Source: Patiria miniata
Taxonomy: Eukaryota > Echinodermata > Asteroidea > Valvatida > Asterinidae
Direction: 5' to 3'
Assembly: GCF_015706575.1 (NCBI RefSeq)
Contig: NW_024037048.1
Span: forward strand, 16,819,512-16,883,511
Length of the DNA: 64,000 nucleotides
Below, piece after piece: positions 48,184-60,478 of the stretch. Below the pieces are notes generated by a model. It was not told the DNA's origin and searched no databases. It was given only the letters and a program-made list of their open reading frames with translations. The first letter of the stretch is position 1, and every line of letters begins with the position of its first letter. Made by a program: the position numbers and the translations under genes.

Positions 48184-48415
48184 TAATAGAAAACACCACA
48201 CTTTTTGTTCTTGGTTGGCTTTATTATTTTGTTTCAGTGTCCTATTCATTTCAGGGAGCCTTTCAGAGATCTCTCAGGTTATTCTGGATGGCTGCATGTC
48301 GAAGGAAACACATGCTTTATGTCAAAGGGAAATAATGCTCTGTATAATTTTTGTTTGTGAACCCCCCCCCCCCCCCCCCCCTCAGCCCCCACCTCCCACC
48401 CCCCCCCCCCCCCAG

Positions 48416-48733
48416 GCTTGACCCTACTCATCCCAACCTCATCTCCTTGAAATCCAACTGGGGAAATGCAAGCTGCGCGTCTTTGCCACCACGAGCAAGA
48501 AGGAGCAAATGGACAGGGCGAAGATGAACATGGCCAACATGCTCAGCAAGTTCTGCATCAACTGCTCGGACGTGGAGGTCATCCCGGACCTAAACAAGAA
48601 GCCCAAGGAGTAGAGCCTGAGACGGTTCAAGGAGCTGTCCAAACCCTGGATGCTGGATGAGGAAGCAGGGGAGACCACGGAGAAGTTTCCTTGGAAGATC
48701 AGCAAGGAGGAAGTCACTACGCTTAACGAGAAG
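48416..48733 (+). pseudogene. SLC12 exon A, copy 7
   Basis: Follows two C tracts. One base lost in the first block, two at tggggaaatgc, TAG at 48611-48613. Counterpart of A2 and last A before exon C2, yet with the TAG rather than TGA stop type. Confidence 0.7.
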
Positions 48734-49203
48734 GTAGAATCTCCTCCTTGCGCTCAAGCACCCCCCCCCCCCCCTACCACAGAGAAAACTATGAACGAGG
48801 GCCATTTGGGCGCCATCGTGGCTTATAAATATGCTGGTACCAAATACATGATAACCAGCATGAGTGAACCAGTGAAGTGTCCCTCATTCCGGCTTCTGCT
48901 TGTTTGACTATAAAGCGCCCTCTTTGTCCATGCATGGAGACAATACACTTAAAGCTTTACCAGTATCCACTTTACGTTAGTCCCTGGTTTTTGTGATTTT
49001 AAGTCCAGTCTTGCAACATCTGTTAATTGTGTCCAACCTTTGACATTCTAGTGGGCAATTTTCAATAATGAGATTGATCACTTTCAATCCATTTTTCCGT
49101 ACAACTCTCAGTTCATTTGATTTGCCAAGTGCATGGAACTCAACTTTGTTAAACATCAATGAATCACTAAATTTTTTCGCCTGAAATCTTTTTTTTCTTT
49201 CAG

Positions 49204-49271
49204 ACCAACAGACAGATGCGGATCCGTGAATTGCTTCGCCAACATTCCCAGGAGGCTCAGCTCATCGTCAT
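49204..49271 (+). pseudogene. SLC12 exon C, right copy
   Basis: 68 bp, acceptor ttctttcag, donor gtaagt. TNRQMRIRELLRQHSQEAQL then IVM, frame intact. The Arg of LLRQHS is Leu in the left copy. Confidence 0.8.
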
Positions 49272-49977
49272 GTAAGTACAAACCGGCGATAATGGCCACT
49301 ATCGGACAATTAACCTATCACGGTGGAATTGCGTCAACGCAGCTTGTAAAATATTGTCTAAACATGATATACAAATGGACGCAGAACGCCAAAATCTGAG
49401 ACAAACAAAAGTTAACGTACAAAATTCCATGAGCCGTTTTGCGGATACCGCCATCTTTGAAAGGTCATGCCATCATTCTCAGCTACAGTTGCATGATGAG
49501 ACGTATTTTCATTGTAATGCCCCCCCCCCAAAAAAAAATTCAAAGATGGCGGTATCAGCGAAAAGGCTAATAGAGTTGTCTAAGGGGCGTGGTTAACTCG
49601 CAAACGGCGGTAGGTCAATGGGTGGCGCTTTTCATGGCGGCACAATTGCTGACGTTTACACGAAATACCAAAAATTCTTTAAAAGCCGCTGGCGAAACAA
49701 GAAACTTTTTAAACAAAACTAAGGACACTTGTGTAAAAACTAAAAGTTACTTGTGTAAAAAGGGCACTCTTTACAGAATACTGGGGGGGGGGGGGGTGTT
49801 AACTGCTGGTGCAAAAAATGGGGGCGGGGTGAGCAATAGATCTAACAGTGCTTGTGACCCAGTCTGACTGAGCTACTGTGGTCACCTGATCAAAAGTGGT
49901 GATCTGATTGGCCAATGTGCACTGTTGATTGACATGCAGGAAGGGTCCATTATAACCTTTTCTTTGATTTCTTGCAG

Positions 49978-50083
49978 GAGTCTACCTATTCCCAGGAAGC
50001 GTACTTGTTCAGCTTACATGTACATGTGCTGGCTGGAGACATTATCCAAGGATATGCTGTCAGCAGGGGACTTCATCACCTGA
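49978..50083 (+). pseudogene. SLC12 last exon D, right copy
   Basis: Acceptor ttcttgcag. MSLPIPRKRTCSAYMYMCWL then ETLSKDMLSAGDFIT-stop. Keeps the conserved Trp but, like the left copy, stops before the expected conserved C-terminus. Confidence 0.75.
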
Positions 50084-51535
50084 CCAAATATGGCATCCAA
50101 ATAAAAGTCAATACAAAGAAATTCACTTGAAATGATAAAGTGACAAAGGACAATTCCAACCAGTTGAAAGACCCTCCTCACTTGAATGGAATTTGTGCTT
50201 TGTATTAATTGATTTCGTTAAGATTGTTTCTTTACCATCTAACGGGCTCACACTTTCACTGATGTTTTCAAAGTGAGTTTCTTGAATGCAATCAAGTAAT
50301 ACTGATTAAGAACAATACCAGTCTTCAAATAATTTGGAGTCTGTTAATCAAGAAACACTTGTCGCACTTTTGCGGGCTTTAAAAACAACAGCCAACTCCA
50401 CTTTTTTCATTACTGTAGGCACGTTTCTGTTTCAACTGAAATTAATTAAAATCATGGGTTATTTTTCATAACGAAGCCAAGCGAAAAAAGAGAGTATTTA
50501 TCAACAATGGTGGTGCTTTTGGTAATCCTCAGAATGAGGTTTTATGCATACTGTTTTCATAGCCAGTCAATTGTTACTTTTACATAATTCTCACATATTA
50601 TAACATTTAAAATAATGCAATCATTTAATAAAAACCAGTGTGTTCTAATTGCTGTGAATAGCATGAGAATATTTCAAACAATTGTTAATCCAAATGCCAA
50701 GCTTAAAGTCTATAAGAAAATCAGATTCAATCACTCGAGACTTTTTTTGCGACATGAAATAAAAATTGATACATGCATGGGATTGATTTAATTGACATCA
50801 TCTGTGCTGGGCATACAGGGAACATAAGGCAAAGAAAATAAGTTACAGTAAACGCCCTAAAATTATCCAGGTATGTAGCAAAATATTTTGTTTGTTTGTC
50901 TGTATGTCTTTTATACTTTGTTTGCTTTAGGATACAGTTATTGTGTTTAATTAATGTTTTAAATACCCAATACTACAAATAAGTTGCATTTATTTTCGGG
51001 GGAAAAAACACGGTATTTTATATGTTGACCAAATGTGGCAATTAAATAAAATGGCGGTCAGAAACATGGCCTAAAAAATCCAGGTTGGTCGAGATAACAC
51101 CATAAACACAATTTTTTTTTAGTCGTTAACATTTCTGGATACATGGTGGCACTGCTTTATTGCAAACCTTTTGTTTCTAAAAAAAAATGATGACCCAGCT
51201 TGCTTTGAAAAAATATTCCATCAAAATACTTCTCGATAGGCCTACAATGGGTCCAAAAAAATTGTCAACAAAAAACTTAACGCATACTTTTCACTATATC
51301 TCAATACTCATGCATAAAGCTAAATATTTTGGTTTGCAAAAAGTCAAAAAAAAATGCCAAATCCATTGTAGTATACAGATCGACGCATGCGCAATGCAAA
51401 ACCATTAATAATAATATTTTGTGACATTGTCATTGAACATTATTTGTTTTAATTCATTGGTTATTTCGGCAAAATGGAAAGCGATTAAAAAAATCAGCAA
51501 CACGATGCTCGTGTATCTTTATGTGTTGGATTGTG
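50084..51535. other. Convergent intergenic spacer, right copy
   Basis: Collinear with 5051-6477, with many small indels. No gene seen. Confidence 0.7.
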
Positions 51536-51541
51536 TTTATT
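51536..51541 (-). terminator. Polyadenylation signal overlapping the C1q stop, copy 2
   Basis: AATAAA on the minus strand includes the TAA stop, as in copy 1. Confidence 0.5.
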
Positions 51542-52337
51542 CGGGGTAAAGGAGGAAGCCACTGAATGAGGTCCAGTGATTGGAACTACTATGCGCCCTA
51601 CCGTACATTGTGAGATACATCGTATCTCCACGCTGCAGAACCACCACCGCGCTCCCAGACACCTGCTCATCGTTACTTGAATCATTGCTACGGCCAGCGA
51701 CAACCACGTCGCCGTTCTTCCGGAGATAAACGGACAGGTGGCTGCTGGAAGAATATTTGCGCACAGAAAACATGAACACGTAGGTGCCCGGCACACCACA
51801 CGTGAACGTGCCGGTCTCGAGATCGAAGCTGGTACCCGGCAGAAGCGTCTCGGTCGCCTGGAAGGGCAAACGGGTGTCGTAACTCGTAGAGGTATCCGAG
51901 CTGCTCGTCCTCACCACGGTGAATGCTACCCGCTGGTTGGAGTCGTCTGGTGCCTCCCCTGGCTCACCCTTTTGACCTTTGACACCAGTTTCCCCCGTTG
52001 GCCCTACAACACCTGGGACTCCTCTTGGACCAATTTTTCCGGGCTGGCCTATGCCTTCGTCCCCTTGAGGCCCAGCTGCTCCACGCTCACCTATAGGTCC
52101 AATCTGTCCAATATCACCCTTTTGACCTGGCTCGCCCTTTGACCCTGGTTGACCTAAGGACCCAGGCAGACCTGGTATGCCGGGAATTGCAGCCGACCCC
52201 TGGCAGCACATCGGACACGCCTGAGACGCAGGACCATCACCGTCCGAGGCAACCGGCCCAGTAACGGAAGCTCGGAGGTTGACGGAGTTACCCAGAAGGA
52301 GGGCGATTGAAAGAACGGTTGCCACGAAGATTTTCAT
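51537..52337 (-). CDS. Secreted collagen-like C1q-domain protein, copy 2
   Basis: 266 aa, same plan as 6479-7279: signal peptide 1-24, CPMCC cluster 41-45, Gly-X-Y stalk 53-128 with the same GI interruption, C1q head 136-266. Against copy 1 there are 3 changes before the head (L5V, S78Q, M82I) and 16 in it (A146S, H153Y, G154D, C193R, H195Y, W200H, W202S, H204Y, A211V, S214A, Y216R, H222N, Y223D, Y249H, Y253N, Y255W). In the head DNA I count about one silent difference. Frame, splice acceptor before the ATG and polyadenylation arrangement are all preserved, so both copies look functional. The ligand is unknown. Confidence 0.93.
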   Translation of the reverse strand: MKIFVATVLSIALLLGNSVNLRASVTGPVASDGDGPASQACPMCCQGSAAIPGIPGLPGSLGQPGSKGEPGQKGDIGQIGPIGERGAAGPQGDEGIGQPGKIGPRGVPGVVGPTGETGVKGQKGEPGEAPDDSNQRVAFTVVRTSSSDTSTSYDTRLPFQATETLLPGTSFDLETGTFTCGVPGTYVFMFSVRKYSSSSHLSVYLRKNGDVVVAGRSNDSSNDEQVSGSAVVVLQRGDTMYLTMYGRAHSSSNHWTSFSGFLLYPE

Positions 52338-52343
52338 TCTGTA

Positions 52344-54599
52344 CAGAATAACAACGATTAAACTGAAACAAATCAGGTGAGATTTTTTTTCAATAAAATA
52401 GTTTTTAAAAACGGGAAGAGTAGAGAAAAATATTGAGGTTTGATAAACAGGAGAACTAGTCTAAAATTCATGACAATCCGCCGAATCGATTTTTTTAAAA
52501 TTTCGCCCGTTAGGAAAGGTTACCAAAATGCATTCCGATAGGGCGAAGCGTTCCGGAGCTGTAGTATTTCTTTTTTTGGGGGGGGGGGGGGGGGGTGGAC
52601 TTGGGGGGGGGGGGGACGGATTACATCTTGCCCCTTCCCCGGTCCTGATAGAATCATTAATTAAACCTCACCACACCCACCTCGATGGTTCGTTCTTGAA
52701 GATCAGGTCCAAGAAGAGATCACAAGGAATTCAGTGTAGGCTGAAAAAAAAACATACAAACGAATACTGGTTAAGTTTACATTTTAATACTATTTTATTA
52801 TCAATTAAGATAAATGAGTGAGATTTTTTCTCATTGGGATACATTGCCACTCAAAAACAGATACTCACCAAGTTATTAGGGTCAAGTAATTAAAATAGTA
52901 GGTTTTCTCGGCCGAATTCGTCAAGAAAAACAACCTGTTTTAATGTCGCATTGTTCAATTTCTCTCGAATTGACTGATTCGTGAAATAAGCTATCAATTT
53001 GTTTAAACGTTATTATTGAAACGATTTTTTTTTCAAATTAATTTTTGTGAAGTCATGAATCTTTTTTTTTTGAGACACTAGTAACTCGGTCAAAAGTTCG
53101 TTGGCATTCTAAGCTTTTGCTGCACTTGTCCAGGCAAATGTACTTTTAACTCCAGTTCACTATGAGTTTTAAAGCAGAAATGAACTTTTTCATTCACTAT
53201 GAAATATTATAGGGTTTCCCTCCCAATTTCATAGTTTGCTAATAATAATAATAAAACATTTTTATTCAAAATCGCATAAAACATGCAGACCTTTTCACAC
53301 CCGGTTGAAATTTAATAGCGACAGCTCAAAATATTTGAGGGTATTCTTCATTCACGCTTGAAAAGTAAGCAACACTTACGTGACTTGTGCATTGAATTTC
53401 TTGTGCTTTAAATTTCAGTCCCGCTCGGGAATTCACTTTGATGCATACGTTTACAAAAGTAGCACGGTTCAATGATATTTGGAAGTTGCATGAGCAAGAC
53501 ATTGTATTATAGTGATACAACAGAGTATAAAATGACATGGCTTTTGAAAAGTTTGGATTAAGGAATGTACAGCTATTTCAAAGATTGGAATGCCTGGGAA
53601 GGGAATATGAAAAAAAAAGCAGAACAGAACTGTATCAATGTTTAGTGTCAATGTGATAGAAGGAAATACATCTAGAACACTCGCCGATAAAATACTATGT
53701 CAAAATACAGGTTTTTATGTAAGGACAATTAAGTGACCAGTTTGTTAATTGTTGTAATCACCCTGTGGAAATAAAAAAAATCGTATAGGCCTAGGCCCTA
53801 ATTTTTTTTGTAGCCAATACAATTGGCGAATTGCGAATTGCAAATTAAATGGACCCCTTATTCCATTGCACTTTCGTTGAAAATGAATACTTCCTCTTAC
53901 AGATTCGCCTATACTCGGTGCAAGATCGAAAAAAAAAAAAAAAATGGATTTTCTTTTGCACGACAAAGTTGCCTACACGATTTGGTGGGTGTAAATATTT
54001 TAAAAAAATATAAAATGCGTTAACTGCGACCTTTTTTTCAATGTAATGAACAGTCTCTCTTATTGGACGAACAAGTTGCGAAATTGGACGGGAAAACCTA
54101 TATGTTATGATTCCCGAAGTTGATAAACAATCACAAACGAATTACAACGTGATCAACGATCAAGAAAAATTAGGAAAACGGTTGCGAACACAATTCCGAT
54201 TTAAAAAATAAATAACAGAAGACAAATTCCAAAGAATCTGATTACACAGCAACTAAATATTGGTGTGATCAATATTTGTTTTCATCTTAGTTCTCTTTTT
54301 TTGCCAACTGATGTACCTGCAAAAAAAAAAAATGTGAAGGAAATTTCAGCGTGTTTCCGCTATAAGTTCGAGGCACCCTGATGAGTTTAACGAGGAATTT
54401 GCAAAGACTGCAGGCCAAAATGTCTGGCACAGTTCTACGGTGGGTGTTATAGGGAGGGAATATCACTCGAGCGATGTTTTCTGTTAAAAATTTTGACCCA
54501 AAGGTGTATAAATATCGAGAAAAAAATACAGTCTCCCACCAAAATCACTGCTCTGTTCTGATGATTGAGTGAGGAAAATGTCAAATAACAGACACTCAC
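52344..54599 (-). other. C1q copy 2 leader introns (3' part)
   Basis: Holds leader exon 4 (52681-52740) and long G tracts near 52580-52615. Elsewhere AT-rich DNA that aligns with 7290-10370, without the family T element. No other gene. Confidence 0.5.
52681..52740 (-). other. C1q copy 2, leader exon 4 (non-coding)
   Basis: 60 bp, minus-strand acceptor tttttcag, donor CGAG|gtgggt. Same length and borders as 7924-7983. Confidence 0.6.
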
Positions 54600-54661
54600 C
54601 TCGATGGAACGTTCTTGAATTCTATCACGAAGGGAATCCTCAACACTCAGCAGATTGCGAG
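54600..54661 (-). other. C1q copy 2, leader exon 3 (non-coding)
   Basis: Minus-strand acceptor tttccag, donor ATCGAG|gtgagt, 62 bp. Related to 10377-10443 and to leader exon 2. Confidence 0.6.
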
Positions 54662-55199
54662 CTGGAAATAATACCAACGAAAATGAGTCATTGAAAATCC
54701 GCTGGGAGATATCTTAGGGGCTGTTGGGGGAGGCATAGCTGAATTTCACAAGTAAACACCCCCAGATCAAAATCTCTGTCGGGCGAAATGTGATCTGGAT
54801 TGATCATAGCGGAATGCGTCCTGTATGCAACGGCCCTGAACAGACCAACGCACGAGCAACAATATTCCTGTCTTCTTTGAAGGATTTAATATTTTCGAAT
54901 CAAACGCAGTAACTACCAAAACAAATGCCCAGATTTTCTGAGAGAAATCTGTATGCAAAAAGAATTTAAGGCCACGTAGGATCATTTGCAATTGCCCGGA
55001 AAAGTACATTTAATGACAGAAACCTTGCAATGCTGAGAGTGAAGATAAGACTGGTATCAAATACCCGGTGAAAGTATTTCGCCTGATATATCGGTTGAAA
55101 ACTTTGCAGGTGTTTTTAAGATAATAAAAAAAATAGTTAAGGTGTTATAAAGCACGGAATCAAGTAACGAGATCCAACAAAATAGTGCATACGTTTTCT

Positions 55200-58000
55200 C
55201 TGCTTTTTCTCAATGATAGTATCCACTGAGCTGAAACTTCAACAGGTTAGTTGCGAGCTTCTTAAGTTTTTAAGCCATTTTGTTGCTTCTCACTAAAAAA
55301 AAATGCATCAAAAGCAAATGATCCTATGTTTTTCATTGCTTGCATTTAAAATGGTTGGAATCACAATGAGCTTACACTTTCTGCATTATCAAGGAAAATC
55401 GATCTCATACCAAGGAAGTATAGCGGAAATATTACAGGTGGACACCGCAGTCAAGTTACAGTCATTACATCAAGATTTATTTTCCGGATCGGAAATCAGC
55501 GCACCGGTTTGGCTATTAGCATCAGCCACCATCTGTTTGTTATCTGAATAATGTCCCATATTTTTTTTCATTATCTGTGTACTCAAAAAAAAGTTGGTTA
55601 AAGTGGTCAGAAATTGCCTCAGATCGCACCACAGAGCAATAATAATAATAAAAAAAAACATTCGGGACCCTTGAACCCGGGCCCTGAACTCCACTCCGTA
55701 TTTTTTGGGCCCACTTTTTGGGAGACCAAATGTTTTTGAGGCTACCCCCCAAAAAATTGTGTTCTGGATCCGCCCTTGACAGGGAACAGAAGGGACGAAT
55801 AATGTGCACAGACATCAACGCTGTACATGATTGCTACAAATGAATCCAACTAAACAAAGCAATTTGAACTTGAATAAAACTGTGAGCATCATCAGGATCC
55901 GGTCCGTTTGTGTTTGCGCCCTCTATATTCAGTGACACGTTCATCCTGCAGTGATTGAATGTTTGATGATCAAACCGGAATGGCGCACTGTGAACTCTAG
56001 CGAAATGACACAGTTTAACAACAAAGTTCAAAGGGTACTGAGTATCCACATAAATGATAACACATAATAAGACAGGCATGTTTGAGTTGTCTGGATTTCC
56101 TGATAAACGTTCTTCCGTGACCAACTTCTCCATAACTCTTCATCCTGAATTAGTTGGAGTGATTGCCGGAATACAATGTGAGTACATCGAATCAGGATTT
56201 CATGTTTAAAAATTAAAATGATAAATTAAACAGGGACAAAACGAGGCAGAAAATAAGGGGGTGGTTGATCATACCTATATACTGTTTAGGTTAAAGAGTC
56301 GAACATTCGCAAGATTGTTTTCTTTAAACCAAAATGTTAAAGCAGTAATTTTTTACCTGAACTTTTACAAGTGCGTGAATTATTTTGAATAAGTGCGAAT
56401 CCCGATCAATTTCAACTATTCTGAATCACAGCAGGGAACTTGATGTAATGAGCTGTTTAAAAAAATGCTCCCAAAATTGATTTAAAACCAGTCGAGTCTG
56501 AACAGCTTTGTTTTTGACACTGAATTATTTCGTGTTTGTATAGTGTTATATCAGACAAGATATATCGTCTTAAAAAACTGAAGACGTTTTCGAAATAGTG
56601 TGCCGGTGGGCAGACTATTAACGTGTGTTAGCAACGAAAATCAGTGACAAGAACCAACAAAATAATCGCTTTAATTTATCTGTTTTGGTCAAATGTATAG
56701 CATCAACTAAGCTAAAAGTTCAAAAGTTAGTTGTACTGCATCATACTTAAGATTGTGAGCAATTGATCCTATGTTCCTCTAACTGGTTCAAGGTTGCTTG
56801 AACTTGTAGTTGTAGGAATCACAATGAGCATACAGTTCCTGCATTTGTGGGGGAAATCGATCTCATACCAAGGAAGTAGAGGCGCAAACACTACAGCTGG
56901 ACTACCGCAGTCAAGTTACAGTCGTTACATAAAGATTTATTTTCCGGATAGGAAATCAGCGCACCGGTTTGGCTCTAGTAAGCCTCCATCTGTTTGTCAA
57001 CTGAAACTTGTCTCACAAAATATTTCAGATTTGTGAAAATCTGTACCAATTACCAAAAACTTTCGAAAAATAAGCCAAAAATCAATATGGCTGTTTGTCC
57101 AAATATGCAACAGAATCTCAGCGGCATGCTGAGTGGAACCCTACATGCAAATACTTGAGTGAATTCATCGAGAGCTTTTGCTTCATTCTCTTCAGGCGAA
57201 CAGAAAGCCTGAGTAATTTGTACAAAAACCAACTCTACACATGATTTCTACAAATTCACCCACTTAAATAAAGCAGTTTGAACTTGTATAAAACTGTGTG
57301 CATCATCACGATCCGGTCCGTTTGTATTTGCGCCCTCTATATTCATGACTCGTTCATCCTGCTGAATGTAACTTGATGATCAAAGCGCACTGTGAACTCT
57401 AGCGAAATGGCAAAGTTGAAAGGGTACTGCTTGAGCAATAACACACAATAAGACAGGAATGTTTTTGATGTCCGGATTTCCTGATAAACGTTCTTCCGTG
57501 ACCAACTTCCCCATAACTGTTGATCCTGAATTAGTTTCAGTGATTGCCAGGAAACAATGTGAGTACATTGCACCAGAGTTTCCGTGTTTTAAAATTAAAT
57601 TGATAACATTAAAATGGCAAAATGAGGAAGAAAATAAGGGGTGGTTGATCATACTGATTTTATTGGTGAGGTTATTTATAAAGAATGGAGCTTTCGCAAT
57701 ATGTCTTCTGTAAACCAAAAAAAGACATATTTTTTAAAGTATTAAAAGTGCGTGAATTTGTTTAAGCATTAATCACAATCAGTTGAAACTATTCTGAAAT
57801 CAGCAGGGAACTTGATGTTTTAAACTCTTCAAAATACTGCTATCAGATATGACTAAAAAAAAGTCCTACTGATAGCCTTTGTTTTGACAATACAACTTTC
57901 CGTGAATGTTCAGTGTGCTATCCATTATAGTGACAAGATTTCAACTTTTTCAAAAATTAAATTAGTCAGTATGTGAACAATAATTTAGTTTGAAGCGTGC
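55200..58000. repeat. Internally repeated intron DNA
   Basis: Two diverged units (about 55220-56600 and 56690-58000) and a third at about 61160-61990 share segments such as aatcagcgcaccggtttggc, gataaacgttcttccgtgac and gtttgtatttgcgccctct. A single version exists at 20750-21800, so this intron grew by duplication in copy 2. Confidence 0.7.
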
Positions 58001-58067
58001 AAAATGAAAGTAGATGCGGAAATAATGTCAGACAGGAATTCCTCATTCCGAACAACAAAACCCTGAT

Positions 58068-58560
58068 ATATTTGGGTGATCGGGTACTACCCGATCATTG
58101 TTTGGAAATGTTCAGAAATTCCTTTTTTTCTTTCTTTCTTTCTTGTTTTTTTTTTCTGACAATAACTATCTTCGACTTTTCTTCTGAACGGTACAGTACA
58201 TGGTATAAACTTCAAGCCTTGAGCAAACATCAACACTGGTGTACCTTTTGTATACTCTGACGTCATAATGACGTCATAGGTATCTTATAACAAGCGATTT
58301 CACTGCAAAACCTCATAAACAAAATGAACAATAATGTTCACACTTTGAAATCTGATTGACTATAGATTGATAAACATTTTTGATATTCGAAGGTAAAGTC
58401 GTCTGACCTTTCCTTCCGGGGTTACTGGTAGGTCAAATTTAGGTGAATTTAAAATGCAAAAAGAAGTTGCAGAAAGACGAAACCTGATATGAACATGAAC
58501 CTTAGTGTGAAGATGTGGATATTTTAGTGACGTCGTCATGACGTCATCATACATCAAATT
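58068..58560. mobile_element. Relative of the nested 45344 element (single module)
   Basis: Starts with hairpin tgatcgggta / acccgatca and contains tgacgtcataatgacgtcat, ccttccgg and a second tgacgtcgtcatgacgtcat. Sequence is only loosely similar to 45344-47601, but motif order is similar. Boundaries approximate. Confidence 0.45.
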
Positions 58561-58598
58561 GCAAGCATTTCAGGTCAAAATTTGACAAAATAGTTTGA

Positions 58599-58761
58599 CA
58601 GGCGCGGATCCAGAGGGTGGGGAGGGGGGCCGACCCCCCCCCCCCTCCCCCGCTGTGAAACATGCACACAAAATATTACCCGTTCGCCTGTCACAACAAT
58701 TTGACATATTTTTTTTAGGAGCCTGACCCTCCCCCTGCAAAAATTCCAGGATCCGCCCCTG
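58599..58761. mobile_element. 163-bp element with CAGGCGCGGATCC ends
   Basis: Inverted ends caggcgcggatcc and ggatccgcccctg, flanked by tttga on both sides. Interior G/C-rich and non-coding. hAT-type ends suspected. Confidence 0.65.
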
Positions 58762-59218
58762 TTTGAGCAATATCTTTTGTCCTAATAAACCTGAGTGTTC
58801 AGTGTTTTGTGAAGTGGCAGATTGTGCCTTGGGCGATAGGCTACAGGACTACAGGATCATCATCTTTGGGTGGAATTTTTGTTCCAAAAAGGTCATTGGA
58901 TTATACCGCTAAAATTGAACAGACAATGAAAGATGATGAAATAAGCTGTAATTTGATGGGTGTCTCAAACACCTTGGAGAGTTGTGAGTATTTGTCCTGA
59001 TCTTTACAAGTGGGGGTATTTATCACTGAGGTCCATGGCAGTTTATTTGCTGGTCAGCAGCCGTAGATATTCTTTGAATTACCATAAACGTCTTTGCGAC
59101 AATTCAGCATTGTGACGTCATCGCACGAAGTTAGTTATAATAGGGAGAATTTGAAACTGAATCGCATGTTGATTCAAAGACCACGAACGAAAAGGCTACG
59201 GTTCAAAAAGGTGTGTTC

Positions 59219-60204
59219 CAGGCGCGGTTCTAGAGCCAATATTTTTTGGGGGAGGGGGCTAGCAAGGTGAATCCAGATTTTTTTTCCAGGGAAGCGTGCT
59301 GAAATGTAGACTGGTTATTTTCTCCGGACACTTAGGCCTCTGAAAATCAATACGTGGGGGGGGGGGGGGGGGGGGGGGGAGCTCGTGTCATTATTTTCTA
59401 TGGGGAGCGATCGCTCGTACCCCTGCCCTGCAAACAGGACGCTGGGAAGGGCTGATGAATCAACGCTCTGATTGGATAGATTTTGCGTGACCTGTGACCG
59501 GCAAGGCGTCACGGCCACGACCCTGCAAGGTTTGAAACGGCCGTTAAGACTGAGTCATTCGTCACTCTTTTATTCTCATTCATAAATGCGGCGCCCTTTT
59601 TTTTGGTTTAAAAGCATAATAATGTAGGAAATTCTGTAAAACTTATTTGTTTTGTAAATTTTCAACTCCCGCCAGTTGCTCAGGCTCCGTTTCGAATTCA
59701 CGAAGGGTCGAAATGCATATCATTCGACGCTCAAAATTTGTCCACATGGTCCGTAATGAAAAAGAAATCACATCCGGTATGGTGTGTATGCATTTCTATG
59801 TCAAACTTTTCGGATAGTATTTGCGCGCATTGGCTAACCGCGGTCTACAGCTGCAGCCAGATGCTTTATACAAAGGTCATGATAAATTACCCAGAATGCC
59901 ATCCCCACTTCCTTCACAAGATTCGGTGAAGCTCATCTGCCCTTCCCAGCGCCCTGTCTGCAGGGCGGTGGGTACGAGCGAATGGGGAGCGCTGATAAAA
60001 TCCCACAATCGGGCACACTATATTAACTAAAAGTGTACAACGCACCCTTCTCATTTAGGGGGAGACCGTTCCCATGTACGTCAAATTCTTACATTTTGCT
60101 AGTGCATTATTTAATTTTTTTTATGGAATTTTTTTGGGGGGCTAGACAATTTTTTTTGGGGGGGGGGGGGCTAAAGCCCCCCCTCCCTCGTAGAACCGCG
60201 CCTG
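59219..60204. mobile_element. 986-bp fold-back element with CAGGCGCGGTTCTA ends
   Basis: Perfect 14-bp inverted ends, with a further inverted pair inside (cgctcgtacccctgccctgc near 59411 mirrored at about 59950-59980). Contains a pure G tract at 59356-59379. No transposase. Same end family as 3805 and 58599. Confidence 0.7.
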
Positions 60205-60417
60205 GACTGTGTTCATAGCAGCGATTGGCCAAAATGTGAGGCACAGTTGTACAGTGAGTGTAGATTTGCACACCTCTTTTGTTCGAATGACGTTTTCTGT
60301 TTATAACTGTGACCAAAAACTTTTTGCATGTAAATGAATTGAAAAAAGATACAGTTTCCCACATATTACAGCTTTATTGCGATGCTTGAATGAAGAAAAT
60401 ATCAAACAGACACTCAC

Positions 60418-60478
60418 CTAAGCACAGTTCTTGAATTCTATCGCGGAAGCACTCCTCAACACTCGAGCGGATTGCTGG
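60418..60478 (-). other. C1q copy 2, leader exon 2 (non-coding)
   Basis: 61 bp, acceptor ttttttcag|CCAGCAATC, donor CTTAG|gtgagt. Same as 20474-20534. Confidence 0.6.

Larger units (their letters stand above)
37410..50083 (+). pseudogene. SLC12 (NKCC/NCC-like) C-terminal exon array, right copy
   Basis: Eleven exon copies ordered A3-B2-A4-B3-A5-B4-A6-B5-A7-C2-D2. No exon for the transmembrane part occurs between the endophilin fragment and A3, and the array begins abruptly near 37315. The final A-MITE-B-T-A-C-D stretch is collinear with 1-5050. Middle units of about 2.3 kb are tandem duplicates (A4-B3 and A5-B4, offset about 2305 bp). All A copies have a stop after the KKPK motif and most copies have frame damage. 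I read it as an amplified exon fragment, not a functional cotransporter. Mutually exclusive splicing is an alternative that the shared stop makes unlikely. Confidence 0.75.
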
